A DNA stretch of 64,000 bases from G965202915 sp965202915. Lineage in GTDB: Bacteria; Pseudomonadota; Gammaproteobacteria; Eutrophobiales; Eutrophobiaceae. The DNA is taken from positions 1,302,001 through 1,366,000 of the forward strand of contig OZ241847.1 in the NCBI GenBank assembly GCA_965202915.1, given 5' to 3'. The translations under genes and the position numbers were made by a program. How positions within the stretch are numbered: position 1 is the first letter of the stretch; each line of letters opens with the position of its first letter. Below the pieces are notes generated by a model. That model did not search any database, had not been told where the DNA came from, and was given only the letters and a program-made list of their open reading frames with translations. Shown piece after piece: positions 54,405 through 63,831 of the stretch.

Positions 54405-55386
54405 GTTCTATAAGCCTTTTGCATTATTAATCCTTGCTTATTCTTCGCTGCCGGTTGTCGGCGCCCTGGCTGAGGAGCCGGTATTGCCGGACGCGCAATA
54501 CCTGCTCAATGCAATGTCTCAAGCCAGCCATGAATTAAATTATGACGGTATATTTATATACCGCAAGGGCGAGCAAATCGATACCATGAGGCTGGTACAT
54601 AAAGTCGGTGAAGACGGCGAACACGAACGGCTGGTGTCCTTGTCCGGCACTGCCCGTGAAGTGATCAGGGATCAGGAATCGGTGCGCTGTGTGTTCCCCA
54701 ATAATCGCCAGGTTTTTGTCGGAAAATTTAGAATCGAAGAGCTGATCTCTTCACGCTGGCCGGAACCGATAGAGAGCATTACTTCTCAATATACTCTGGT
54801 TACCAGCGATCGGGGGCGCATTGCCGGCCGGGACGCGTGGATCATCGATATTATCCCAAAAGATGATTATCGCTACGGTTATCAATTATGGATTGGCCGG
54901 CATTCCAAGCTGTTGCTCAAGTTTGAATTAAAAAACGAGCTGGATGCCACTCTGGAACAGATCATGTTTACTCAGCTGGACGTGCATGATCTGATCCCGG
55001 ACAGCCTGCTGCAACCAAGCGTGTCAACCGCCGGTTACACCCGCCATGAGCTCGATATAAGCCCGGGGAATACCGGCGAAAAGAATTCTTCCTGGGAAGT
55101 GGGTTGGACCCCAAATGGTTTTTCCATGAGTGAATCCAAGCGGCAGTTAATGCCCTTTGTTAAAATGCCGGTCGAGCACATGGTTTTTTCCGATGGTTTG
55201 GCCACGGTGTCGGTTTTCGTGGAACAGGAACCAGCAGGGGCGGAAGAACATTTGCACGGGGAATCCCAGCGGGGCGGGGTCAGCGTATATGCCGCCTTAG
55301 TCGATGGATACCGGGTGACCGCAGTGGGCGACGTGCCGATGGCAACGGTTAAACTCATGGTCAATTCGGTCAAACAGCAAAATTAA
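54388..55386 (+). CDS. rseB: Sigma-E regulator RseB (MucB)
   Basis: The 332-residue periplasmic protein has a signal peptide (FALLILAYSSLPVVGALA). The N-terminal lipoprotein-like domain is AQYLLNAMSQASHELNYDGIFIYRKG read in parts, with RLVHKVGEDGEHERLVSLSG. The C-terminal domain contains WEVGWTPNGF and MVFSDGLATVSVFVE. RseB protects RseA from cleavage until off-pathway LPS or outer-membrane proteins appear. ATG 54388 overlaps rseA; a TTG two codons earlier is less likely. Confidence 0.94.
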   Translation: MKPKNRFYKPFALLILAYSSLPVVGALAEEPVLPDAQYLLNAMSQASHELNYDGIFIYRKGEQIDTMRLVHKVGEDGEHERLVSLSGTAREVIRDQESVRCVFPNNRQVFVGKFRIEELISSRWPEPIESITSQYTLVTSDRGRIAGRDAWIIDIIPKDDYRYGYQLWIGRHSKLLLKFELKNELDATLEQIMFTQLDVHDLIPDSLLQPSVSTAGYTRHELDISPGNTGEKNSSWEVGWTPNGFSMSESKRQLMPFVKMPVEHMVFSDGLATVSVFVEQEPAGAEEHLHGESQRGGVSVYAALVDGYRVTAVGDVPMATVKLMVNSVKQQN

Positions 55387-55399
55387 TATTGGAAATTTT

Positions 55400-56824
55400 A
55401 TGCAAGTCACGATAGCGTACAAAGCCCACTTGCTTGGGCTGTTGATTTTAATCCAGGCCCAATTTGCCGGTGCCAGAGAACTGCCTGATTTTACCCCGCT
55501 GGTTGAGTCCAACGCCACCGCGGTGGTGAATATCAGCACAAACGTGAAAAATTCACGGCGCATGGTACGTCCGCATTTTGATATACCCAACGTGCCTGAA
55601 AACAGCCCGTTGTATGAATTCTTTAACAAGTTTTTTGGGGAGATCCCGCAGGACAACGGTCCATTTGAACGAAGATCGCCTTTGGGTTCCGGTTTTATCG
55701 TGTCCGAGGATGGCTATATCATTACCAACCATCACGTCGTCAAAGACGCGGATGAAATTATTGTCAGAATGAATGACCGCAGAGAATTTGTCGCCGAGTT
55801 GACCGGCAGCGATGCACGCAGTGATATCGCATTACTCAAAGTCGAGGCGGATGATCTGCCGGCACTGAAGCTGGGCAGTGCCCAGGAACTTAAAGTGGGT
55901 CAATGGGTGCTGGCTATCGGTTCACCATTTGGGTTTGACCACTCGGTAACCGCCGGAATAATCAGCGCCATCGGACGCAGTCTGCCCAATGAAAATTATG
56001 TGCCTTTTATTCAAACCGACGTTGCGATCAATCCGGGCAACTCCGGGGGGCCATTGTTTGATCTGAACGGCGAGGTGATTGGCGTCAATTCCCAAATCTA
56101 TAGCCGTACCGGTGGATTTATGGGGCTTTCATTCGCGGTGCCGGTGGACCTGGTAAAAAACGTGTATCAGCAACTGCGCCAACAGGGGCGGGTGTCGCGC
56201 GGCTGGCTGGGTGTGCTGATCCAGGACGTCACGCGAGAACTGGCGGAGTCATTCGATATGTCGAGACCGCATGGCGCATTAATATCCAAGGTTTTGCCGG
56301 ATAGCCCGGCCGCCGACGCCGGTCTTGAGGTCGGTGATATCGTGACCCGGTTTGATGGCAAAGAGATCCGTTTTTCGTCCGACCTGCCGCCTTTGGTCGG
56401 TAGCAGCGCAATCGATAAATGGGTGCCGATCGATATTCTACGGCGCGGCAAAAATAAAACCATACGCATCAAGATTGCCGAATTGTCTTCCGATGACGTC
56501 GAAGTATCCATCAGCAGCCGGACCGACAAAGGCTCATCCAAGCTGCTCGGGCTTAAGGTCAAGGAATTGACCGAAGAGCAGCGCAGTGATCTGGAAATAG
56601 ACGATCATGGTGTGATCGTGACCGAGGTCATGCCCGGCCCGGCACAACAGGCGGGCCTGAACAAGGGTGATATTATCTTGCTGTTGAATAATACCAGGAT
56701 TGAGGACGTGGCGCATTTTGCAGGGATAATTGAAGGTCTGCCAAAAAATCGCCCGGTGCCGATGCTGATTCAGCGTCAGGGCGGCCCGATATTCCTGGCG
56801 CTTCAATTAACCGAGCCGGAGTAA
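55400..56824 (+). CDS. mucD: Periplasmic serine protease/chaperone, DegP/MucD family
   Basis: The 474-residue HtrA protease has a signal peptide (about 1 to 25) and a trypsin-like domain. Catalytic residues are His112 (TNHHVV), Asp142 (SDIALLK) and Ser215 (NPGNSGGPL). Two PDZ domains follow (GWLGVLIQDVTRELAESF; LGLKVKELTEEQRSDLE). It degrades or refolds misfolded envelope proteins. Placement directly after rseB is the Pseudomonas mucD arrangement, so it is probably part of the sigma-E operon. Confidence 0.95.
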   Translation: MQVTIAYKAHLLGLLILIQAQFAGARELPDFTPLVESNATAVVNISTNVKNSRRMVRPHFDIPNVPENSPLYEFFNKFFGEIPQDNGPFERRSPLGSGFIVSEDGYIITNHHVVKDADEIIVRMNDRREFVAELTGSDARSDIALLKVEADDLPALKLGSAQELKVGQWVLAIGSPFGFDHSVTAGIISAIGRSLPNENYVPFIQTDVAINPGNSGGPLFDLNGEVIGVNSQIYSRTGGFMGLSFAVPVDLVKNVYQQLRQQGRVSRGWLGVLIQDVTRELAESFDMSRPHGALISKVLPDSPAADAGLEVGDIVTRFDGKEIRFSSDLPPLVGSSAIDKWVPIDILRRGKNKTIRIKIAELSSDDVEVSISSRTDKGSSKLLGLKVKELTEEQRSDLEIDDHGVIVTEVMPGPAQQAGLNKGDIILLLNNTRIEDVAHFAGIIEGLPKNRPVPMLIQRQGGPIFLALQLTEPE

Positions 56825-56921
56825 CAGTACCCTGTGCCCGCGCCCATGCCCAGACCCCAAATACTCACACAATAGTAAAATACAGTCGTATTGACGGCAT
56901 CGAGAAAGAGAGGCTCCGTGT

Positions 56922-58124
56922 ATGTTTTTGAGGATTCCGACTGCACGGGCATTGCGAGCAAAAGCCAAATTCTTCTTAGACAGAGTGAGGGCCTTTAGCG
57001 AATTCCCCGGCGCCGTCACCCATTTGAAACATTTTGTTCTATCAAGAACGGGAGCAGGCCACTTGTCACTCTCCTATTCGGACGACTATTTAGATGCCGT
57101 GGAGCGGACAGTTATCAGCAAAATGCGTTTCCTGCAGTATGCGGTCCCTCCGGAAAGCGGCAGATATCTTATATTTAAGGACTTTAGCCCTGAGTGTGGG
57201 TTAGGGGCTTATATCAGCATAATTGGAAGAGTTCTAACATTGGGGAGTTGGTACGATCGAACGGTCATTTTTAATCATCCACGTTTATCCTACGATTTTC
57301 CTTATGAATCCATGTCAAATCTTTCAATAAACGACGTGGATAGTACCCTTACCAACGGCGTTTGTTTCAATGATCGTCCGCAACGGGAAAAAATTGTATA
57401 TTGGACGTTCAAATCACCAAACAAGGCAATTCCCCTTTTCCATACTTTAAAGGATTTGCCTTTTAGACATTTATTTGATCTGGGATTTATCATGGAAAAC
57501 TTCCTGAAGTTAAGGGAAGAATACAGGGCCCACATAGAGGAACGCCGCCTCTCTCTGGGTCTCTCAGGCCCCAGAATCGGGGTGCATATACGGCATGGGG
57601 ATCTAAAGTCTTCCCCCGACCCCAGACACACAGTCCGCTGCTTTGCCGTCGGCAGTTATATTGTGGCCATCGAGCGGATGGCTGCGGCCGTCGGTGTTAA
57701 AACGGTGTTCGTGGCCACCGACTCCGACGATGTGTTGCGCCAACTGCCAAAAGATTCAGGGCTTGATTTCATCTATGACGACCAAGAGCGGCGGTATGAC
57801 AATCACCTCGCACAGATGATCCATGAAAAACCATCATTAAAACGTCAGGAAACCATGACGGTTATAAGGAATATATATCTATTGGCCGATTGCAATTATT
57901 TTGTTTACAGCAATAGCGCGTTGGCCCGCTGTGCCGTGGGTCTTTCCTATTATCGCAACAGGCGTCTTAATGCAATTTATCTGTACCGGCCGCCCCATCA
58001 TGGAGAGCTGCCCGCGGACAGCGCCTACATCAACAGTGTGAGTTTGAGAAACCCGGCGAATTGCCGCCTTGTCGCCCAAACCGTCCACCGCCCGGAGCGT
58101 GATAGCTTGTCGCCTGATATATAA
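56922..58124 (+). CDS. Fucosyltransferase-like glycosyltransferase (HxRxGD motif)
   Basis: I do not recognise an exact family. The 400-residue product contains GVHIRHGDLKS near residue 225, the HxRxGD-type GDP-fucose binding motif shared by GT11, GT23 and protein O-fucosyltransferases. Later it has VFVATDSDDVLRQL and ADCNYFVYSNSALARCAVGL, matching the ATDD and C-terminal SxxS blocks of that clan. No signal peptide or membrane helix is evident. It would act on a nascent glycan in the cytoplasm, possibly LPS, capsule or a glycoprotein. It stands alone, 97 bp after mucD and just before tRNA-Val, with no sugar-nucleotide genes nearby, which suggests acquisition by transfer. Confidence 0.65.
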   Translation: MFLRIPTARALRAKAKFFLDRVRAFSEFPGAVTHLKHFVLSRTGAGHLSLSYSDDYLDAVERTVISKMRFLQYAVPPESGRYLIFKDFSPECGLGAYISIIGRVLTLGSWYDRTVIFNHPRLSYDFPYESMSNLSINDVDSTLTNGVCFNDRPQREKIVYWTFKSPNKAIPLFHTLKDLPFRHLFDLGFIMENFLKLREEYRAHIEERRLSLGLSGPRIGVHIRHGDLKSSPDPRHTVRCFAVGSYIVAIERMAAAVGVKTVFVATDSDDVLRQLPKDSGLDFIYDDQERRYDNHLAQMIHEKPSLKRQETMTVIRNIYLLADCNYFVYSNSALARCAVGLSYYRNRRLNAIYLYRPPHHGELPADSAYINSVSLRNPANCRLVAQTVHRPERDSLSPDI

Positions 58125-58166
58125 TGCTTGTATCCTGACACGGATTCGTTATCCTGTGCTTTCCAT

Positions 58167-58243
58167 AGGCGCGTAGCTCAGTTGGTTAGAGCATCACCTT
58201 GACATGGTGGGGGTCGTTGGTTCGAATCCAATCGCGCCTACCA
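58167..58243 (+). tRNA. tRNA-Val (GAC)
   Basis: The 77-nt gene has a 7-bp acceptor stem AGGCGCG/CGCGCCT, the D arm GCTCAGTTGGTTAGAGC, and an anticodon stem TCACC/GGTGG with loop TTGACAT (anticodon GAC). The T arm is TTGG-TTCGAAT-CCAA, and an encoded CCA end is present. It decodes GUC. The neighbouring phage-like regulators make it a candidate integration site. Confidence 0.97.
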
Positions 58244-58313
58244 GATTGTTGATGAAATTTGCGCGTCTTAACCGAACCGTGGCAAACCGATCCGTGACGG
58301 TGACAAATCATCT

Positions 58314-58931
58314 CTAAACGTCACCAACAATGGCGGTACAGCAGATCGAAATAATGGTATGAATATAGCGAACGTCGGCTTTATCCAGAACCTGCCGCCG
58401 GTTCACTTTCATAATTTCACTTACAATCAACTGATCATCGGTTTCCCTGACCAGATTGAGCAGTCTGACGTTGCCGGCATGATTAATGACGATCTCGTCC
58501 CCCGATTCCGCCTCCAGGTTGGGATCAACCAGCACCGCCTCCCCTTCCATTATTCTGGGTGACCAGTGTGAACCGGTGACCGACAGCGCATAAAGATCGG
58601 GATGGGTTTTTGACAGGCTTAGATAGGTCAGAATTTCCCGGGTTTTGCCGGACGTTGTCGTCCCCTGTACGGCCGCCAGGGGTTCGGCCTTGATGTAATC
58701 GGGACGTAGCTGCTGAATTTGGTTTTTGGGTTCTCCATACAACAGCCAGGCCGGGCGGACGTTCAGAATATCCGCGATGCGTTCTATTTGTATCAAGGAC
58801 GGTTGGCGGCGATCATTGAGATAATGACCGATTGCCCCGCGAGTACAGCCCAGCCTTGATGCCAGTCGTTCCTGGGAAATGCCGAGACTCCGCATCCGCT
58901 GTTTGGCTCTATCCATCCATGCTTGTGACAT
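58314..58931 (-). CDS. CI-like repressor: XRE HTH plus degenerate S24 (LexA-like) domain
   Basis: The 205-residue protein has an N-terminal helix-turn-helix (ISQERLASRLGCTRGAIGHYLNDRRQPSL). Its C-terminal S24 peptidase fold is recognised by LYALSVTGSHWSPRIMEGEAVLVDP read in parts and GDEIVINHAG. In active LexA/CI proteins the motif is GxSMxP; here the nucleophile Ser position is His122. The Lys expected about 35 residues later in a VKRL-like motif is not present (VRLLNL). It probably cannot self-cleave. It is divergent from a Cro-like gene with palindromes between them, the layout of a temperate-phage switch. Confidence 0.82.
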   Translation of the reverse strand: MSQAWMDRAKQRMRSLGISQERLASRLGCTRGAIGHYLNDRRQPSLIQIERIADILNVRPAWLLYGEPKNQIQQLRPDYIKAEPLAAVQGTTTSGKTREILTYLSLSKTHPDLYALSVTGSHWSPRIMEGEAVLVDPNLEAESGDEIVINHAGNVRLLNLVRETDDQLIVSEIMKVNRRQVLDKADVRYIHTIISICCTAIVGDV

Positions 58932-58939
58932 AAGCTGAA

Positions 58940-58956
58940 TGATACGTGCCGTATCA
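58940..58956. promoter_or_regulatory. Operator-like palindrome TGATACG-N3-CGTATCA
   Basis: A perfect 7-bp inverted repeat (TGATACGTGCCGTATCA) sits 9 bp before the repressor start. A further half-site, GATACG, follows at 58957-58962. It is placed where a CI-like repressor would control its own gene. Confidence 0.6.
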
Positions 58957-58997
58957 GATACGACAAGGCCACGTAATGTATCTTTTTGTTGACAAGG

Positions 58998-59016
58998 ATG
59001 CTACAATATGTAGCAT
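58998..59016. promoter_or_regulatory. Operator-like palindrome ATGCTACA-ATA-TGTAGCAT
   Basis: A perfect 8-bp inverted repeat with a 3-bp centre overlaps the space downstream of TTGACA (58989-58994), a consensus -35 box directed at the Cro-like gene. A TAGCAT -10 candidate lies 16 bp on. Binding here would block that promoter. It differs in sequence from the other palindrome, so the two may be read by different proteins. Confidence 0.6.
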
Positions 59017-59042
59017 TAAGGATGGTATAGCCAGGGATGAAT

Positions 59043-59276
59043 ATGGACTTGAGGGAATATATGAATACATACCCGCGTAACCAGCGCAAAGCCGCGCGGC
59101 TGAGGATGGCCAAAGCACATGCCGTTGCCGAGGTCACGGTACGCTCATGGGCAAACGGCTCGCGCAAACACCCTTTTACCAGGCGCGCACTCGAGATCAC
59201 CGAAAGACTCACCGAAGGCAAGGTCACACGTTATGATCTTCGTCCCGATATATTCGGCCGCCCACCGGGAAAATAA
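59043..59276 (+). CDS. Cro/YdaS-like helix-turn-helix regulator
   Basis: The 77-residue product has a short HTH (AEVTVRSWANGSRKHPF) and the C-terminal KVTRYDLRPDIFG typical of Cro/YdaS proteins of prophages. Start ATG 59043 stands 6 nt after AGGG; ATG 59037 directly touches that motif. It is divergent from the CI-like repressor, suggesting a bistable switch left from a prophage. No other phage gene is visible. Confidence 0.75.
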   Translation: MDLREYMNTYPRNQRKAARLRMAKAHAVAEVTVRSWANGSRKHPFTRRALEITERLTEGKVTRYDLRPDIFGRPPGK

Positions 59277-59311
59277 CCCCCTCTATCAATTAACAAGTGA
59301 TTTGTTGATGA

Positions 59312-59917
59312 ATGAATAACAACAGGCAGCTACAAGCGGCGTTGGAAGAGAAAAACTTTCAATATAACTGGCTGAACAATTCAATTGAAGTAACCCGCAC
59401 GGGATTATGTTTATTATCGGTGCTGTTACTGACGATGGCCTGGCATTATTCCCGAATAGTGATGCACACCGATAATCTTTACTGGGTTGCAATGGTGATC
59501 CTGATGCCGATTTTCGCGGCATTGATCTCAATCTTTTATCGGAACCTGTTTATAAAAATGTATCCTCTGTTTATAAGAGCGATCATCCTTGCATCCTGTT
59601 TCGGGTTGTTTGTATTAACACCGCGCCAGCACAATATCGAGGTCGGTTATTTCATTATGGCCTTAACCCTGTTCATACTTTGGATACACGTCTTTGCCCG
59701 CATCAGCCTGCCGGAAGCATCACAATGGAGTTGTGCGATCACAATAATATATGCAATGGCCATGTTTCATAATCAAGGGCTGTCGGACGGCGATATTGCG
59801 ATGAACATGGGCATCGTTTTAATCGCCAATATCGGCGGCATGACCGTCAGTTATGACAGTGAAAAGTCGGCCCGGCGGTTATTCCATAATAGCCGCCCCC
59901 CCGGGGCGAGAGGGTAA
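59312..59917 (+). CDS. Unknown six-helix membrane protein
   Basis: I do not recognise the family with certainty. The 201-residue product has about six hydrophobic segments (GLCLLSVLLLTMAW; WVAMVILMPIFAALISIF; FIRAIILASCFGLFVL; VGYFIMALTLFILWIHVF; SCAITIIYAMAMF; MGIVLIANIGGMTVSY). It ends in a short basic tail, SEKSARRLFHNS. The layout recalls the N-terminal membrane sensor part of bacterial nucleotide or diguanylate cyclases and kinases, which continue into a cytoplasmic output domain; here there is none. It may be a truncated sensor or a stand-alone protein. It starts 35 bp after the Cro-like gene and could belong to the same unit. Confidence 0.6.
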   Translation: MNNNRQLQAALEEKNFQYNWLNNSIEVTRTGLCLLSVLLLTMAWHYSRIVMHTDNLYWVAMVILMPIFAALISIFYRNLFIKMYPLFIRAIILASCFGLFVLTPRQHNIEVGYFIMALTLFILWIHVFARISLPEASQWSCAITIIYAMAMFHNQGLSDGDIAMNMGIVLIANIGGMTVSYDSEKSARRLFHNSRPPGARG

Positions 59918-60068
59918 CAAACCAGGCGTAGCGCCGTACTTTGCGGCAAAATATTTCTGAGCGGATCCGGGGCGGTCGAGATCAACCCGACCCGGTGAAT
60001 AACCATGGGTGTAATTTACATGGTAAATAGGTAAACTGTTGCATTTTTGAGTATGGAGAACCGAAATA

Positions 60069-61223
<1,155 letters not shown>

Positions 61224-61246
61224 ATCATGCTGGCCGTCCACAGTGC

Positions 61247-61274
61247 TTGATAATCTTAATCCGGGCCTTATACT
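61247..61274 (+). promoter_or_regulatory. Promoter of ahcY-metF
   Basis: TTGATA (61247-61252) and TATACT (61269-61274) are each one base from consensus, with 16-bp spacing. Transcription would start near 61281, just upstream of the riboswitch. Confidence 0.7.
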
Positions 61275-61298
61275 TATCATCTGAATATCACCACTGCT

Positions 61299-61372
61299 TG
61301 CTGAGGAGCGTTGCGACGGCAATATCAGCCCCGCCAGGCTTGGCATGCAGCATGATCAACAACGACGCTCGC
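61299..61372 (+). ncRNA. S-adenosylhomocysteine (SAH) riboswitch
   Basis: The sequence shows the SAH-riboswitch order: GAGGAGCGTTGCGAC, then GCCAGGCTTGGC, then CAACGACGCTCGC. Helix P1 pairs TGCTGAG (61299-61305) with CTTGGCA (61339-61345) through Watson-Crick and G-U pairs. GAGCG pairs with CGCTC (61366-61370) to form the long-range helix. The class is known upstream of SAH-recycling genes in beta- and gammaproteobacteria, where SAH binding turns expression on. ahcY starts 20 nt downstream. Confidence 0.88.
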
Positions 61373-61392
61373 TTTATTTGGAAGGATATCCC

Positions 61393-62811
61393 ATGAGCGT
61401 AACCGCACTGAATGATTTGAATGACTACCAGGTCGCCAATTTGGCCGAGGCCGAATGGGGCCGCAGGGAGATACGCGTCGCCGAGACGGAAATGCCCGGC
61501 CTGATGGCACTCCGGCGGGAATATGCCGACCAACGTCCCCTCGCCGGGGCGCGCATTGCCGGTTCTCTGCACATGACCGTGCAGACCGCGGTGTTGATTG
61601 AAACCCTGGCCGCGCTGGGCGCAGAATTGCGCTGGGCCTCCTGTAATATTTACTCGACTCAGGATCACGCCGCCGCCGCGATGGCCGCGAAAAACATCCC
61701 GGTGTTTGCCCGCAAGGGTGAGACCCTGGATGAATATTGGGATTATACCCACCGCATTATGACCTGGGCCGATGGCGGCGCGCCCAATATGATCCTCGAT
61801 GACGGCGGCGACGCCACCTTATTATTGACCCTGGGCGGCAAGGCCGAACGCACCCCTGCGGCGATCCAAAATCCGGGGTCCGAGGAAGAGGCCTGTTTAT
61901 TCAATGCGATCCAACAAAAATTGGCCGAAGACGGTACGTTCTACTCGCGCACCCTGGCCAATATTCGCGGCGTGACCGAAGAGACGACCACCGGAGTTCA
62001 GCGTCTTTATCAACTGCAAAAGAAGGGTGAACTGCCCTTCACCGCGATAGACGTCAACAATTCCGTGACCAAATCCAAATTCGATAACCTCTATGGTTGC
62101 CGTGAGTCGCTGGTGGACGGCATTAAACGCGCGACCGACGTGATGGTGGCCGGTAAGACTGCGCTGGTGCTTGGTTACGGTGACGTCGGCAAGGGTTGCG
62201 CCCAATCGTTGCGCGGTCTTGGGGCGATGGTCCGGGTCGCCGAAATCGATCCCATCTGTGCATTGCAGGCATCGATGGAAGGGTATCGCGTAGTCAGGAT
62301 ACAGGACGTTTGCGAGCAGGTGGATATTTTTGTCACCGCAACCGGCAACTGTAACGTAATACGGCATGAGCATATGCGGACAATGAAAGACCAGGCTATC
62401 GTATGCAACATCGGTCATTTCGATAATGAAATTGACGTTGCCAGCCTGGAACAATATGACTGGGAGGAGATCAAGCCGCAGGTGGATCATATTATTTTCC
62501 CGGATGGCAAACGCATCATCCTGCTGGCCAGGGGGCGGCTGGTGAATCTGGGCTGTGCCACCGGGCATCCAAGTCTGGTCATGTCCACTTCATTTACCAA
62601 TCAGGTTCTGGCGCAGATTGAACTCTTTACCGACCAGGACAAAAAATATCGCAAAGACGTATATGTTTTGCCCAAGCATCTGGATGAAAAGGTCGCCAGG
62701 CTGCACCTGGATCGGGTGGGGGCAAATTTGACCGCATTGACCCGCGAACAGGCCGACTATATTGGCGTGCCCATCGCAGGGCCGTACAAACCCGATCATT
62801 ATCGTTATTGA
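61393..62811 (+). CDS. ahcY: Adenosylhomocysteinase
   Basis: This NAD-dependent enzyme hydrolyses SAH, the product inhibitor of methyltransferases, to adenosine and homocysteine. The 472-residue product has SLHMTVQTAVLIETLAALGAE read in parts, CNIYSTQDHAAAAM, DDGGDATLLL, EETTTGVQRLYQL, VNNSVTKSKFDNLYGCRESL, the NAD-binding VLGYGDVGKGCAQSLRG and HFDNEIDVASLE, ending GPYKPDHYRY. Start ATG 61393 follows GGAAGGAT; the frame upstream overlaps the riboswitch. metF follows after 21 bp. Confidence 0.98.
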   Translation: MSVTALNDLNDYQVANLAEAEWGRREIRVAETEMPGLMALRREYADQRPLAGARIAGSLHMTVQTAVLIETLAALGAELRWASCNIYSTQDHAAAAMAAKNIPVFARKGETLDEYWDYTHRIMTWADGGAPNMILDDGGDATLLLTLGGKAERTPAAIQNPGSEEEACLFNAIQQKLAEDGTFYSRTLANIRGVTEETTTGVQRLYQLQKKGELPFTAIDVNNSVTKSKFDNLYGCRESLVDGIKRATDVMVAGKTALVLGYGDVGKGCAQSLRGLGAMVRVAEIDPICALQASMEGYRVVRIQDVCEQVDIFVTATGNCNVIRHEHMRTMKDQAIVCNIGHFDNEIDVASLEQYDWEEIKPQVDHIIFPDGKRIILLARGRLVNLGCATGHPSLVMSTSFTNQVLAQIELFTDQDKKYRKDVYVLPKHLDEKVARLHLDRVGANLTALTREQADYIGVPIAGPYKPDHYRY

Positions 62812-62832
62812 TCGATAAACCGGTGATCGGTT

Positions 62833-63708
62833 ATGGAGACCCAGAAAAAATACAGACCTGTATTTAGTTTTGAGTTTTTTCCGCCCAAAACACCCGAAGC
62901 CGTGGGCAAACTGCAAACCGCACAGGAGCATCTCGCCAGGCTGAAGCCGGATTTCTTTTCGGTAACCTTTGGTGCCGGCGGCAGCTCCCGTGTGCAAACC
63001 CTGGAAACCGCACTGGATATCAGAGAAAAAACCGGTATCAACGCCGCCCCCCATATTTCCTGCATGGGGTATATGAATGACGATATCCGTCGGATTCTGG
63101 CCTCCTATGAAGAAAAAAACATTAAACGCCTGGTTGCATTACGCGGCGATTTGCCGTCCGGATCGGTGGGCCGAGGCCAGTTGCGTTATGCCAACGAGCT
63201 GGTTGAATTTATCCGTGAACAAACCGGTGATCACTTTCATATAGAAGTGGCCGCTTATCCCGAATTTCATCCTCAGGCACCGGACGCCGGCACCGATCTG
63301 AAAAACTTTAAGCGCAAAATAGACGCGGGCGCAAACAGCGCCATCACCCAGTATTTCTACAATCCATTTGCCTATTATCGGTTCATAGACGGTTGTGAAA
63401 AATTGGGCATAGATATCCCCATCGTGCCCGGGATCATGCCGATTATTAATTGTACTCCACTGGTACGTTTTTCCGACGGCTGCGGCGCGGAAATACCCCG
63501 TTGGATCCTCAAGCGTTTGCAGGAATTTGGCGATGATCGCCCATCCATCCGCAAATTCGGCATAGACGTGACCACGCAATTATGTGCCGAACTGTTACAA
63601 AACGGCGTACCGGGCCTGCATTTTTATACCATGAACCAGGCGGAAGCCTCCAGTGCCATCTGGAACAATCTGGGTATTGCAGGAGTCGGGGTCTCCCGAC
63701 CCCGATAA
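62833..63708 (+). CDS. metF: 5,10-methylenetetrahydrofolate reductase
   Basis: MetF is the FAD enzyme that supplies 5-methyl-THF for methionine synthesis from the homocysteine made by AhcY. The 291-residue product has FSFEFFPPKTPEA, FSVTFGAGGSSR, HISCMGYMNDDIRRIL, LVALRGDLPSG, AAYPEFHPQAPD, KIDAGANSAITQYFYN, VPGIMPIIN and a GLHFYTMNQA C-terminal motif. The last nine residues, AGVGVSRPR, and the stop codon are encoded by the first bases of a repeat element that begins at 63681. The enzyme core is complete, so it is probably functional. Confidence 0.95.
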   Translation: METQKKYRPVFSFEFFPPKTPEAVGKLQTAQEHLARLKPDFFSVTFGAGGSSRVQTLETALDIREKTGINAAPHISCMGYMNDDIRRILASYEEKNIKRLVALRGDLPSGSVGRGQLRYANELVEFIREQTGDHFHIEVAAYPEFHPQAPDAGTDLKNFKRKIDAGANSAITQYFYNPFAYYRFIDGCEKLGIDIPIVPGIMPIINCTPLVRFSDGCGAEIPRWILKRLQEFGDDRPSIRKFGIDVTTQLCAELLQNGVPGLHFYTMNQAEASSAIWNNLGIAGVGVSRPR

Positions 63709-63789
63709 AACCCACACTCGGCACGCCGGATTCTCTATCTCTATCGGGGCTTTTAAATATAATTAAACAAAAGGAGGACGGGTTTTCAA
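63681..63789 (+). repeat. Palindromic repeat unit, copy A (overlaps end of metF)
   Basis: The 109-bp unit begins AGGAGTCGGGGTCTCCCGAC and contains the inverted repeat TCGGGGT/ACCCCGA. A central GCACGCCGGATTCTCTATC and a 3' hairpin half ACGGGTTTTCAA follow. It matches copy B at 106 of 109 positions by eye. Downstream of it the arm GCCCGTC completes a hairpin with GACGGG, which may act as a terminator for the ahcY-metF transcript, although no T-run follows directly. Confidence 0.85.
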
Positions 63790-63831
63790 GCCCGTCTTAA
63801 ATCATTCAACTTTTAATGTGTTTTTTTTTAC

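Noticed and set aside
59918..60068. SAM riboswitch before metK
   Set aside because: No conserved SAM-I, SAM-II or SAM-IV core could be found; only a short TTTACATGGTAAA palindrome.
58219..60068. Duplicate of the tRNA-Val 3' end as an attachment site
   Set aside because: I looked for a second copy of the T-arm and acceptor sequence downstream and found none in the window.
63582..63800. 72-residue ORF overlapping the metF end
   Set aside because: Out-of-frame shadow of metF running into the repeat.
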